From assembly GCF_026230105.1 (NCBI RefSeq), contig NC_079476.1, positions 28,820,559-28,884,558 on the forward strand: a stretch of 64,000 nt of DNA, given 5' to 3'. The notes under the pieces were generated by a model. The model ran no database searches. It was not told the DNA's origin and worked only from the letters and a program-made list of their open reading frames with translations. The DNA is from Diorhabda sublineata (taxonomy: Eukaryota; Arthropoda; Insecta; Coleoptera; Chrysomelidae). Shown one piece after another: positions 36,991-49,397 of the stretch. The translations under genes and the position numbers were made by a program. Each line of letters begins with the position of its first letter. Position 1 is the stretch's first letter.

Positions 36991-38040
36991 ACTCTCAATC
37001 GGCGATGGCAGGTCAATAGAGTATTCCTTCCTCTTGAAACTCTTTTAAAGCAGATTTTTCAGCTCTTGAGTCAATTCTGGCTTGTTTAATATCACTTACG
37101 CGCCGCTCAGAAAGTGAGATTCGCTTTTTATCACGTTTCTCAACATACGTATGGGCTTCGCGGCCAATGGGGCATCCCATAACCGACATTACTTTTAAAA
37201 CACCTTCAAAACCTTCATTAAAGATGATAACTGATAAGTAGCTAGCAATTTCAACAATCTTGGGGTGAGAATGATGATGCTTACGAGCAAAAGTCTAAAT
37301 CAACAAATTCTAAGATTCGTTTTGTGTCTCTGCTCCTAAACAACGAATTAATAATTAGTTTTTCGATAAACCTTGGAAAACCAGTTTGATAGCTTCTTGT
37401 ACTTCTGGTTTATCGTGATAAAATTGATCGAGCTCATTCTTAGCTTCTGCCTTACGCCATTTACCCGTTGCCCAAACTTCCTTTTTCATATCTTCAAGCG
37501 AATCTGGATGACGTCGTATAGCTAATTCGTAGAATTTCGTTGTTTCTTGAATAACTTTATCAGTAAATTTACCCGAAGTCGTGTTCCCATTCTCTTTTCT
37601 ACGTGGCCCACACATTCTTTTTTTGTTACTACAGTATCTTCATACGGTTTAGCATCTAGGATCCCCTTGTACTGTCACCATCGCCGATGTATGTAAGATA
37701 CTTTACGCCATATTTTTCCATAGACCTCAAAAACATTTTTGTGATGGTACTTATTTTCATTTTGCCTGAACTTCCGGAATGATCATTCATCTACATACGT
37801 TTCATACCAAATTTCGTAAGGTTTTTTTTACTTTTCCACAAATTACGTGCACGACAAAAGTTACTCATAACCAACCTCTTTTCTTCCAAGTACCGTCACC
37901 TGACACAATCAATTCATCCTGTGGTTTTCCTGATTCTTCATTCATAGTTTTTTCTTGCGTCACAGCGAATGATAATAAAGTATCACACAGTGAAGATGTG
38001 GCAATATGAATGTTTTTCAGTAGTGAAGCTGCAGAAAATA
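36990..38040 (-). mobile_element. Mutator-like transposase relic
   Basis: Minus-strand blocks in order: DELIVSGDGTWKKRG, SGSSGKMKISTITKMFLRSM, EKYGVKYLTYIGDGDS, KECVGH, then an open frame at 37355-37615 (GKFTDKVIQETTKFYELAIR, SLEDMKKEVWAT). In another frame follow SVIIFNEGFEGVLKVMSVMG, CPIGREAHTYVEKRDKKRIS and LSERRVSD. From memory this order (SxDGTWxKRG, IGDGDS, ECVGHxQKR, MGxxIG, ERRxSE) is that of the Mutator-like transposase domain proteins common in insects and cnidarians. The aspartates of DGTW and GDGDS are kept, but frameshifts and stops are frequent. It lies between the two segmental-duplication units. Confidence 0.75.
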
Positions 38041-38897
38041 TTTATTCCTTCGTGACCCACTCCTAATAATCGCACCACAAATACAAACCGGAGATTAACT
38101 TCAAATGCATTCTGTTAATTCGTCGTTGAAACTCAGCCACAACGCAAATCGAAAATACATAGATTTAATTTTCAGTTTATTATATTCGAGAAATACCTGA
38201 AATTTTTGGTTCACTTTTAACACTTTTCGTTTTTTAATTAATTCCTAATGAAAAATTGAAATAATTTTGAGACTCTTGCATAGAAACAACGTTGTATAAA
38301 TTCTAAGCATACCCGACATCTAAAAATTCATCAGAAAATTAGACCTAGTTTAGGGAAACTTATTTTGTTCTGAAAAATCGTACATATGTATAAGTATTGT
38401 GATATTTTTCTTCTATTATAATTTATTCAAACTATTTATCATTGTGGGTAGATATATAAATTCGCTTCCAACCTACTCACTCAACCCATTTATAAACTAG
38501 CACTAAATATACTAAACTAGGCAGTAAACACTAAAACTTAATTATAATCTTAAAATATTAATTTATTTAAACACACCATTTACTTGTCTATTTCGATATG
38601 TTCGGGAGGAGGAAGCCAGTATTTTTTTAGAACCTCCGCATCTGCCAAAATCTTCTATTAAATTCGAACAGGACCAGATTTACGGTCCATGTCTGGACGA
38701 GCTCATAATAGTATATACATGAATAAAAAGAGTAGAAAAACAAGAGACTAAAGCAAACCATCATTTAAAAATTGAAAAAGTGTTTAAACACAGAAAAAAA
38801 TGAAACGTGCCAGTAAACAGAAGCTTTCATCAATATCCAAGTTTATTTTGCTATGTTTGACGGGTGAAATATTTTGGACATAACGGCATTTAAACAA

Positions 38898-38977
38898 GGC
38901 TCGTTAGCTCAGTTGGTTAGAGCACCACACTGATTCTATCGAAGTGGAGGTCGCAGGTTCAAATCCTACACGAGCCA
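38898..38977 (+). tRNA. tRNA-Ile-like gene, enlarged anticodon loop, unit 2 copy
   Basis: Identical to the copy at 35042-35121 over all 80 bases, although the flanks have diverged. Same 13-base anticodon loop. A five-T run follows (38978-38982). Confidence 0.6.
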
Positions 38978-39244
38978 TTTTTATTTTATAATCTCAAGAT
39001 AAGTGGATTTAATCTACTGCAGCTCCCATTTTAATTTTGTGGTGTACGTATTATTATCAGCGATTTCTATTTTGGTCTGTGTTTCTAAATCCAAATTTAT
39101 TCAATGTACAAAAGACACCATTAATTATATACTAATATTAGCTATTAATATATAATAAATTTGAAACTAGTCATGAGTTTTCAGTGACTTTTATTATCCG
39201 TTAATGATGATGATGATTTAATAATCGAGTTAACTTTGAGAATC

Positions 39245-39282
39245 TATCGAAGTGGTCCGAGGTTCAAATCCTAGACGAACCA
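39245..39282 (+). pseudogene. tRNA 3'-half fragment in unit 2
   Basis: tctatcgaagtggtccgagg then ttcaaatcctagacgaacca: the extra loop bases, anticodon 3' stem, T arm and acceptor of the family, with the 5' half deleted. Confidence 0.55.
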
Positions 39283-40601
39283 TTTTATAATCTCAAGTCG
39301 AGACAGTCATGGGTTCTGATTCTATTTTCCAGGTTACATATTAATAGCACTCATTTCCATTTATGTCTGTGTTTCTAAATATGAAAGTATTGAATGCACA
39401 AAAAGTAATATCAATGATAAATTAATATCAATACTGATATACAGGGTGTCCCGCAAAAGCACCGACACAGAGCAGTGGCGTATAGGGAGCTCAAAATATA
39501 ACGATTGGGGAGTATTTATCTCTATACCAAGTTGCAACCCCGAGGAGTTAAAGAGCATCAAAGTATGGCCAATTTGTCGAAAAAAGATTGTTTGTAATCC
39601 CTTCAGCTTTCAAATACCAAATTTTTGTATTGTATGAGACTGTTAAGGGCATTAAGTAATGTTCAGTAAGATGGCGATCGAGCCATTCTGGGGGTTAATT
39701 AGGGGTGACCTTACCTTCCATTTCACAGATGTTGATTTAAAAAAAAAATATTTTCATACCATGAATAGATTCTGAAACTTTTTTACTCTTATAATTTTTC
39801 ATAAAATAATCACTTTTAAAAACCAGTCGAATAACCAAAAATATGTTCTTAACAAAATCAAAAGTTGGCTATAATTTCACATCAAAGGACTATTTGCAAT
39901 TCAGTTCTCATGGTAATTAAATTATTATATTTTTTTGAAAATAAATGGATTTCTCATTTAACGAACAAGTGGCTATGTTATTGCTGTTATTTGGATATTG
40001 GTAAGTCTCATATAATGACTATATAATGAGGTGAAGTTGTATCATACATAACTTCTCCATAACTTTCTCTAAACTATTCACTAACTCCAATCACGATTCA
40101 CTAGCATACGGTTAAATATTCACTTATACTAAACACACTAATTTATTAGAATAAACCGTTTGTTTAATTTTTCACTTTCGTTGTATATTTAATATGACAT
40201 CACATTATTTTTTGACTTTCCTGCTTCTAGAGACACGTTTTATATAAACTAATTTGTCTTTAACAAAGTAAAACGCTTTTTAAGAAATTTTGTCTATAAA
40301 AACAGTCACAACATTATATAAACAAACGAGTAAAATGCAAATGAATAGACCCTACAAAAAACATAATGTTACTAGGCAAACATTCCAGGAAACGAAGAAC
40401 GGGCTCATCTACCAAACTCTAAATTCGATTAACTTATCAGAATGGGACCAAATCGTCAATTTTTTTACCAATTTTTGGAAACTACGTTTCTATCAGAAGA
40501 GACCTAAACCAAGACGATTTTTCCAGAAAAACATATAAAAAGGTCAAGAAGTGAAACGTTAAAAAATAAAGAATTACAAAACTATTTTGAATTACAAAAG
40601 T

Positions 40602-40640
40602 TTCTACGAGATCGTAGGAGCGCTTCCTACACGTTCCATC
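40602..40640 (+). pseudogene. tRNA 3'-half fragment, second copy
   Basis: Counterpart of 36346-36383 in duplication unit 2 (tctacgagatcgtagg ... ctacacgttcca), further degraded. Confidence 0.4.
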
Positions 40641-40728
40641 TTTTGATAATTTATTGAATACTAACATATAAGAGTAAATTTCATTTATGCACATTTCCAT
40701 ATGCGCCTGATGAAAACTTAACTTCATA

Positions 40729-40809
40729 GGCTCGTTAGCTCAGTTGGTAAGAGTTTCACACCGATTATATCATTTGTGGAGGTCGTAGGTTCGAATCCTA
40801 CACGGGCCC
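40729..40809 (+). tRNA. tRNA-Ile-like gene, diverged copy with a 14-base anticodon loop
   Basis: Acceptor GGCTCGT/ACGGGCC (one wobble pair) with discriminator C. Anticodon stem TCACA/TGTGG is fully paired with one G-U, and the T arm GTAGG/CCTAC is perfect with a canonical GTTCGAA. The loop CCGAT-TATATCA-TT is 14 bases and lacks U33, unlike a working tRNA. A six-T run follows. The D-loop is one base shorter than in the other copies. Confidence 0.5.
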
Positions 40810-41021
40810 TTTTTTAATTCTTCTAATCACAATATATATGAGAAAATCAAATGAAACATATGCTTTTTTTCGTAAAAAATCTACGAATCTTTACTCACAG
40901 TTTCAAACTTGAAAATATATCAAAGATAACCCTTTCTCTTTAGTAGTTTTTGCATACACTATACTTGTTTTCCTTTTGCTTTCGTTTCATCATTTATTAA
41001 TCTGTCACCTAGTTGGGGTAA

Positions 41022-41022
<1 letters not shown>

Positions 41023-41098
<76 letters not shown>
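41023..41098. repeat. (TA)n microsatellite
   Basis: Perfect TA run of about 76 bases. Confidence 0.95.
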
Positions 41099-41099
<1 letters not shown>

Positions 41100-41101
<2 letters not shown>

Positions 41102-42860
41102 AGTATATAACTTAGTAACTAAACTAAGTTCTCTATACGTAAAAACTATAAGTAAAGGTATCCTAGTTTTAATATTTATTTTCAGGTTTCCAAAAAAGAT
41201 ATGTGGATTGAGGCTACAGAAAGAGTTGCTTAGGCTCTACCCAAAAGAGATGTTATCTGCCCTGTTTACTTTGAAGGGTTTTGTTTTTTGTTAAACTTCT
41301 AAATGTTCATTCGTCCATCGAGCAATTTGTGTGAGGCCACCAAGTATATTCTAAAATACCTTTTATAACTTTTCCATTGATATCCGTGCACTAATTGCTG
41401 GTTTTCTTATGAAATCAACTCAACCAATTTTTTTATATAGATTGTGATTAACGGTAATGTGATCCGTCCCCCTGAAAGTGTTATTAAAATATCACTTCAA
41501 TTTATGTAATGGAGAAATTACAACATATTTAAATAATTAAAAAACTCTTCATTAGAGTGGTTGTATTTTTCTAGTTTGCGAATTCACCAGCTAGATAATT
41601 TTCCTAATACAAATAAATATCTTGCGAAGCAAACCAAATTCCAAAAAAACACAAAGAAAATTATATAATAATGTATAAAATGTAATGAATATATAAAATG
41701 ATCAATATTATTTTTATTTAGTAAGCATCTATCACTATTTCATATTATCATGAGTACGAATCTGCATTCACCGCAATTCAGGCCACACTTGCACGCGCCT
41801 ATAAGCTCACTTATCCGCGTTCGGCACCATTTCTATTTCTATGGTGCCTAAAGTTTGAAACTTTGAAACTAAAATTAATTGGGCCATTCCTTTGAAGTGG
41901 ATTTTTACAGTTTATGGTGAAGCTGGTAATAACATCGAAGTTTAAACTATGGATTAAACTCGTTTAACATAACTGCTCTATTTTTTGTTAGTTGACACCA
42001 TCTCTATTTATCTGCTAATACTAAATTAGCATAAAGTAAATCGACAATGCTGAAGATTCTTCATTCTTCTTTAAACTACCTTTAAACCGCCGGTAACCAA
42101 AGTTTATCGGTAAACGCCATCTATAAAATCTGAAAAATGGTTTAAGCTGAAGTTTGGCACTTAAGCTTCGCACTTCGAGGTTTGAACTTAATACAGGAGG
42201 AATCGGCGCAGGAGTACTATTCCACTTACATACATACAATTTTTTCATGCGATCCTTTACCCTACTGATGATATAAATGCATGTTACCATGGGGTAATCC
42301 AGTGCCATATTGCTTAAACCGAAAATGTTGAAACAATTGCAACGAATTGTTATTTTATAACCAGACAATTTTTTCTTTATTCTTTATTGAAATAAAAATA
42401 AAAAAGCTACCACTTTTTGCGTGGTTGATATTTTTAGAATTATGAATTTTTAGAAATTTTAAAAATCTCAAATTCTTCATAAAGTTGGTAATAATATTTT
42501 TAATAGAGATGCCTCGCTTACCTTTAAGTATCGCCGTCTCTCTCTGCATCGTGGTGTCTCAGTGTCCTGAATCATTATTTATCATTATCTATAAACCATT
42601 TACTGATTCAAGAGGAATGCTTAAATAATTGAATTTACAATTTGTTTGAAATAAAGTTTCCTTCTCTCCCCGGGATGAAAAGTGGCCTATTCTCTTTCGG
42701 TAAGAACTTTATTTTGCTCCCGGTATCGTAACAACAATCTGTTTATCGAAATGTTTACTCTCGATGACAGTTTGCTTCATAATACATTTAGTATTTATTA
42801 TCGTGTGAAAATACAGAATTGAAAATGAATTTAGACGCTTTTAGTGATAGTGAATTACGT
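41100..42860. other. No gene recognised
   Basis: A 115-codon minus-strand open frame (42021-42368) overlaps a denser stretch (aaaccgccggtaaccaaagt) that looks like a repeat terminus rather than a gene. No domain is visible. Confidence 0.35.
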
Positions 42861-42972
42861 CATGGATGGCTAGAGAAAAAATAGTATACGCACGCACCTC
42901 CCCTTCGGCTCGAGTCGAAATGCTGTCATTACTAACTTCATTGAAAGTTAGAAAGTGTCATATTACACACCT

Positions 42973-43107
42973 CTACTTTCCGCTCTCATTTTCCGCCCTC
43001 ACTACCCGCCTACTAAAATATTTTGGCATTAAACCTTGTGCTGCTGCATCAGCAGCCTGTCTTCTTTGTGAAGGGGTACAATCCATCAATTCTTTGTCGG
43101 AGGACAT
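42973..43107 (-). pseudogene. Possible Crypton-like N-terminal fragment
   Basis: Minus-strand frame MSSDKELMDCTPSQRRQAAD, AAAQGLMPK, then 15 unrelated residues and a stop. The acidic start, alanine-rich helix and L(L/M)PxK resemble the start of the remnant at 9026, and both diverge right after the LP.K residues. Downstream, at about 42871-42882, lies an altered copy of the tattttttctac terminus (minus strand). The family assignment is tentative. Confidence 0.3.
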
Positions 43108-43199
43108 TTTTCTCAATTTATTATTATTATTATTATCAATAATTATTAATATCGATTCGATATGTTTATTATTAGTATATAATTAATAATAATTCGACT

Positions 43200-44270
43200 T
43201 TTTTAACAGTTTACATTATTTTTTTGTTATTAAAACACTAATTACATTGAAAATCTTCTTCAAACGAAGGTTAGAGATGTAGGAGTATGAAATAATGAAA
43301 CAAAATTTGGAAAAAAAGTAAGCACCGCATAATTGGAGCGCGCGAAAGTAGCAATTATAAAAGAGATATAGCCAAGTGGAACTTTTGTAAAATCTCTTTT
43401 CAAGAATATTATTAATTATTGTATAAAGAATTAGAAAAAGATATTATCTATATTTTCATCATAATTCATAATTCATAATTCAAGATTTTTCGAACGTTTA
43501 AAAATTCATATCTCTAAAAGTATTACCTTATCGCGAAAAGTCTTGGGACCTTTATTATTTGTATTTCAAGAGGGAATATAAAAAAATTGAACAATAAAAA
43601 TTCGTTGCAATTGTTTCAATAATTTCGGCTTCAATAATATTTGTCACGGGGTTGCCATGGCAATATGCATTTATATTGTGGATTGTAATTTATGGTATTG
43701 CTTATGACAACATTGCAACTACGGAACTCAGTTAATTTTTATTAAATATTGTTAAAAAAAGCATTATTCAAATTATAAAAATAATTGATTTCTATTAATT
43801 TAGAAGATATAACATTATAGAATTTGTTTTATTTCAAATATAATAATAAAGTGGGAAGTGGTTAAAAGTTACGTAATAATGTACATTTAAAAACATTTTC
43901 ATACTAATTATATTGCTTTACTGAACAAAAATAAAATATTTACACATCACAGTAAATAAAAAACTTAAAACTTACAAATTAATGGCATAACAACAGACTT
44001 CTCAAAGAAAAAAAAACAATATAACATAAATATATAAATCTCTCGAATAACAACATAATGAAATCAGATTTAAAAAATGGAACATGACAGAAAAATAAGT
44101 ACTCTAAGGTATCAGTTATATATTACACTTTTTTTAAGAGAAGAATATCTCATAAAATGACTGCTCATTATTTTTTATGAGTATACACGATTGATTTAGT
44201 TTGAAAATTACTCAGTTTTGATTTTAGTATAGAATGTATATCAAAAATCATCAAATCAATAAAACAACGT
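43200..44270. other. No gene recognised
   Basis: Very AT-rich intergenic DNA downstream of glycine-rich gene 2. Confidence 0.4.
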
Positions 44271-44273
44271 ATA

Positions 44274-44275
<2 letters not shown>

Positions 44276-44361
<86 letters not shown>
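44276..44361. repeat. (AT)n microsatellite
   Basis: Perfect AT run of about 86 bases, roughly 300 bases downstream of the glycine-rich gene 2 stop codon. Confidence 0.95.
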
Positions 44362-44365
<4 letters not shown>

Positions 44366-44657
44366 TTGAATTTCAGAGCAGGAGGTCAAAATATAAAAAG
44401 GGTCATGATAAAGATCTAAGTTTTGCGAAATATATAAAATTTTATTACATTTTCAAGCTTCATTTTAGACGCTTCATTGTGGTAACTATGCAAGCGAGCT
44501 AATCATTTTTTAAGACGACAGAATACAGTTGATCTCATAACTTTACAAAAAGAATCTTCATCGGTGGAATTTCAACTATTTGGACGAAATTGTTATATTT
44601 ATAGTATAACATTACATATATGCGCACGTTTCTGGCATTCTCAGCCTTATTGAATAT

Positions 44658-47600
44658 TCAATCATATCCTCCATGACCACCATGATCACCATGGCCACCC
44701 CCTCCGCCATAGCCTCCTCCAAAAACGCCTCCAAAACCACCACCTCCTCCATGTCCACTACCTCCTAAATGATCATGGATAACACCTACGAATCCTACTG
44801 CACCACCTCCTCCTCCTCCACCGCCTCCTCCGTAGCCTCCATCTCCATGACCACTGTTTCCATATCCACCTCCTCCAAATCCACCACCGTGATCTCCGCC
44901 TCCATATCCCCCTCCGTGACCTCCACCTCCTCCATATCCACCTCCGTGGCCTCCTCCATTACCGCCATCACTTAAATGGCCGTGTATAACTCCAACAAAT
45001 GAGTTGCCTCCGCCTCCGCCTCCACCTGCAATATTAATTAATATAGTTCTTAAAAATCTTTCATATGCATAGTTCTAATTATAAAATAAGATATGTTATT
45101 TAAACATTTCAGCCACTATTGCAGCTCCATCTAGATGACGTTCATATGAGCCTTAAGGAAATTTTCCTGATTAATTACTCGTTTGTCTTTGCATTTTCTC
45201 ACACTTTTTCACTCCTTTCCGGTTATTCTCTCTATTTGATCTACGAATTTATTCCATTATCCATCTATACTTCTTATTTTTATTATTTTTTTTATTTTTT
45301 GTCCACGACTTAACCATCCCAATTTTATTCCTATTATTGAAGCTTGCCTCTTGCTATTATTCAGTGTATGAAATTAATATAACAAATCTAGTAAATTACG
45401 ATACTATTTGGATGTGCCGTCACAATTTGAGTGAAGCTAACTGACTGATAATTGGTTCGTAATCTGCTGTTGATATGTTGAATATGAGTTTGAAAAACTT
45501 GAGCATGATAAGGTTTTTCGATAAATTTGACAGCGTTGTCCATGATAAACTGATGAAGTTCTCATTAAAAGCAGATACCTCTGAATAACTGTCACTTGTT
45601 GATGAGCAGTGTCCAATTTCTCAGGCTGGTGTACTAATTGCAAGAAATTACTATCCAACAATGAATTATTGAAAATTGGAAATATATACAACTTACCATG
45701 TCCACCTCCGAATCCACCTCCTCCTCCGTATCCACCTCCTCCTCCGTATCCGCCACCTCCTCCGAAACCACCGCCTCCTCCAAAATCACTACCTCCTCCA
45801 TGGTGATCATGGCCACCGTCAAATCCTCCACCTCCTAGAAATAAACAAATTTCATTTTTTAATATGGTTCACTTTTTCACCATCAATGTTCTGAATAAGG
45901 CAATCCTGATCAGGACCTTCTCAGGTCCTTCTAAGGTTATCCCGCCCTCCTTATCTATCTTTTCACTATCTAGTCGAGTGCATCCCATCTCTCTTACCGC
46001 CTCAGGTAATTTTGGTTATTTTACTAAATTGGCATAGTAAGCACCTATAATTGTGGTTCTCTTTTACAGGTAATATATTAAAGTTACACTCTCAAAACAC
46101 CAAAATACGATTAATATGACTTATTCTACTGAAGGTTACTGATTAAATTTGCTTAGTTCGAGTTTTCTTGCATGCAGATCCGATGTTACAAATTTTTCCA
46201 TGTGTCATTCGGCAGTATATATATTATATTGTGTATCACATACATTCTCTTCAACTAATCAGAAATACGTCAATATGTACTTTTTTTAGATCAGTATGTC
46301 TGTACACTACTGTACACAAGTGTTTAAATCAGCTTTTAACCTCTTTAGATGAAACTACAGATTCCCTTAATATATCCACCAAATATTTGTGGATTTGCGT
46401 TGGGTCTTCCTCTTTTAAACGCAAATAATTTCTCACCAAGCGTTGCTCGAAACGATCCATTTTGATACTAAGATGTGACTCTCTAATTTGAATACAACTG
46501 CAGGAGTTACAACTTGTCGTCTAAGGCAAACGATACTTTTTCGTTAATTGTTCTGTACGTCCTCAAAACAGTCTTAAAATACATTTTTTAAAAAGAAAGG
46601 AAAAATCTTGTTTGTAATAGCATTATAAATACACAGCAATTCTTGACCACATCTTGATTCATAACAGAAGTCAATAGATTTGAGTGCCTTTAAGTTATGA
46701 TAAAAAAAAGGTTTTTGTAAACGTTTTGATTATCACTCACCTCCTCCGTATCCTCCACCTCCTCCGTATCCACCTCCATGACCTCCACCCACTCCATTTA
46801 TGATAATAGTATGTCCACCGCCTCCACCGCCTCCGCCATGACCTCCTCCAAAACTACCGCCGAATCCGCCTCCACCAAATCCTCCTCCACCACCGTGATG
46901 TTCGTCGAATCCTCCTCCTCCGCCACCATGGTGATCATCAGAACCTCCAAATCCGCCACCTCCTCCATATCCACCACCTCCTCCAAATCCACCGCCTCCT
47001 CCAAATCCTCCACCTCCATGGTGCTCATCAAAACCTCCTTCATCGTGACCGCCTCCAAAGCCTCCTCCAAATCCTCCACCGTATCCTCCACCTCCTCCAT
47101 GTCCGCCCCCTCCGTGCCCTCCTCCTCCTCCACCATGATCGTGTATTTTAATCACTTCTTTGTGGTGGACTTCTTGTACTGGCACGTGAACTCTAATATG
47201 GACACTAAAAAATATGTAAAATCGCAATCAGATTTTTTTTCCAATTAAATCTACATTAATTTGTATATAAATTACTTATAAAGCCACAATTTTATTTTGT
47301 ATTGAAAAAGAAATATAGTGTCTGGTAGTATATATTCAAAATTAAGAATTGATTTTCCGTTAATGCTAAATTTCTGGCATGAAGAATTAAAAAAGCGACT
47401 TTCTTACAATTCTAAACAAAGCTTTAAAGCAGTCAATTTTTGTACAACTACTGCTACAGCTACTACAATACAAATCATTCTATCCTTGTAAAGTATATAA
47501 GAATACCAGGTGTGATAAAAAAATGATGAATAAAACTTTATAGCAGTATTTGCTGACGCTGTATTTATTTCAAGTGTGTTTCATACCTGTGTTGAGAGAA

Positions 47601-49330
47601 GCAATGAAAATTTTGAACCAACGTATTTATATTTAACTTGACAAAAAGTGCCAGAAAATTCATGTCATGTCGATATCTGTCCATGAAATGTAGTGGTTAT
47701 GGTTGAGGCTATGGAACAATCGGAAGATCCTTCAACTTTGAAAACAGATAAAAATGTGCAAAAAGTCTGATTCTGAATTTTAAGAGGAAGTACTGCGCAG
47801 AGAGATACCTGGAAATTTGTCATCAAATCACCATCCTTTTGATTGATTAATTTGCGAAAATTAAATTATGCGAAAAGGAAAACGTTTTGATGCCAATAAC
47901 GCCAACAGAAGTTGAAGGAAATTGATGTAATTTTTCCACTTTGTTCTAAATAAAGGAAATCAATGTTTTTTTTTATCATACCCCGTAAACGAAATATTGA
48001 AAATATTCATTCATGAATATAACTAAAAAGGAGTCTAAGTGAAAATTTGGAGAAATTTATCCCTTATTTTAACCAATTCAGCAAAATCAATCGTCTATAA
48101 CTAACATATAAGAAGGTCTAAGAAGTGAAAAACAAAATTAATTATACACTTGCATTCCTTTTACATCCTCTTTATAATTCGCTATCAAAAGAAACAAAGA
48201 AAAATTCAGAACGTGGGATAATTTGTTTGCATAACAAACATTAAGATCAGCGGAAGTTTAATGACGATGTAAATGAAATTAAAATATTATTATTCGTGTT
48301 TTCTAATTCAGTGAAAGTTTTCACCGTAAATCTCAATACCTACAATCGAGCATTACACAATTTATGTAGCAAATGTGGCAGGAATTTTTACAAGAAAAAG
48401 AGAAAAGTATCAAATTATACATAAAGATTTGTGATGATGAATACGGAATAAAAAGTTTCAAATCTTTGTTGATACTGTTAATTAATCTTGAGCTTGTATT
48501 CATTGTAAATGGTAAAGTAAGAGAAGCTTAAAAAACGTCGACAGACAGAAACTGATTACTGTATATCATTGAAATAAAAATGGTAATTATCATTTTGACA
48601 CAATCCGATGTCACTTTATAAAAACTATGTACATTCAATATACTCACTGTTCTTTTCCTCCTCCAAAAGATCCCGTACTGATGTAAGCAACTTGTAAAGT
48701 TACGAGCAAAAGTACCTGAAATACAGAAAGATTTTCAGCTTTAACTTAAAAAAACTCATATTTTTATATATTCGTATTGAATTTTAACAAATTTAGTTAA
48801 ACTTTGTGACTATAAATATTACATTTATCTTATAGTTAACAAAAGATGTGGTGATTGAAGAGTCATCATGTGTCGTAGAAAGGTAAGGGCCTCAAATCAG
48901 TGGTGACTTAATAAAACCATATCTTCAAATAACTGGTATATTTTATACTTACACATTTTATAACGAATAGTCGGAAAAACCTTACTGGACAGGGAAAGAA
49001 GTGAAAATATCAGAAGATTGTGCAAAATAGATGACGTTAACGAATGGGTTCTCCATCAAGAAAGAAAGAATGGAATGAGCACATAAGTCGTATGGATAAC
49101 AACAGACTGGTCAAGATAGCGCGCGATAAATCCCCATTGAGCCGAAGGAGTACCGGCCGACCCAGGAAAAGGTGGAGCGACAACCTTGAAGCAGTATAGG
49201 AGGCAAAGATATCGTCGAAGATAAAACAGGCGACTACATCTAATACACGGAAGAAGAAGACGAAGAAGACATTTAATAACGCTTACACTTATGTTCACTG
49301 ACCTCTAACAACACGTTGGTCAGTTCTAAT

Positions 49331-49397
<67 letters not shown>

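Larger units (their letters stand above)
38112..40672 (+). repeat. Segmental duplication, unit 2
   Basis: Partner of 33749-36413. It carries one complete tRNA-like gene and one tRNA fragment where unit 1 has three genes. It also has extra sequence at 39436-39470 (acagggtgtcccgcaaaagc) and at 39630-39800 that unit 1 lacks, pointing to later insertion or loss. Confidence 0.85.

Noticed and set aside
42021..42368. 115-codon minus-strand frame
   Set aside because: Spans sequence that looks like a repeat terminus; no domain and no codon pattern that I trust.
46798..47136. 112-codon Glu-rich frame on the minus strand (also at 23958-24164 and 45634-45831)
   Set aside because: It is an alternative frame of the GGN repeats in the same exons.
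46778..47248. 156-codon Ser/Thr-rich open frame on the plus strand, and similar ones at 23967-24194 and 44769-44975
   Set aside because: They are antisense shadows of the glycine-rich exons, whose splice sites and frames close on the minus strand.
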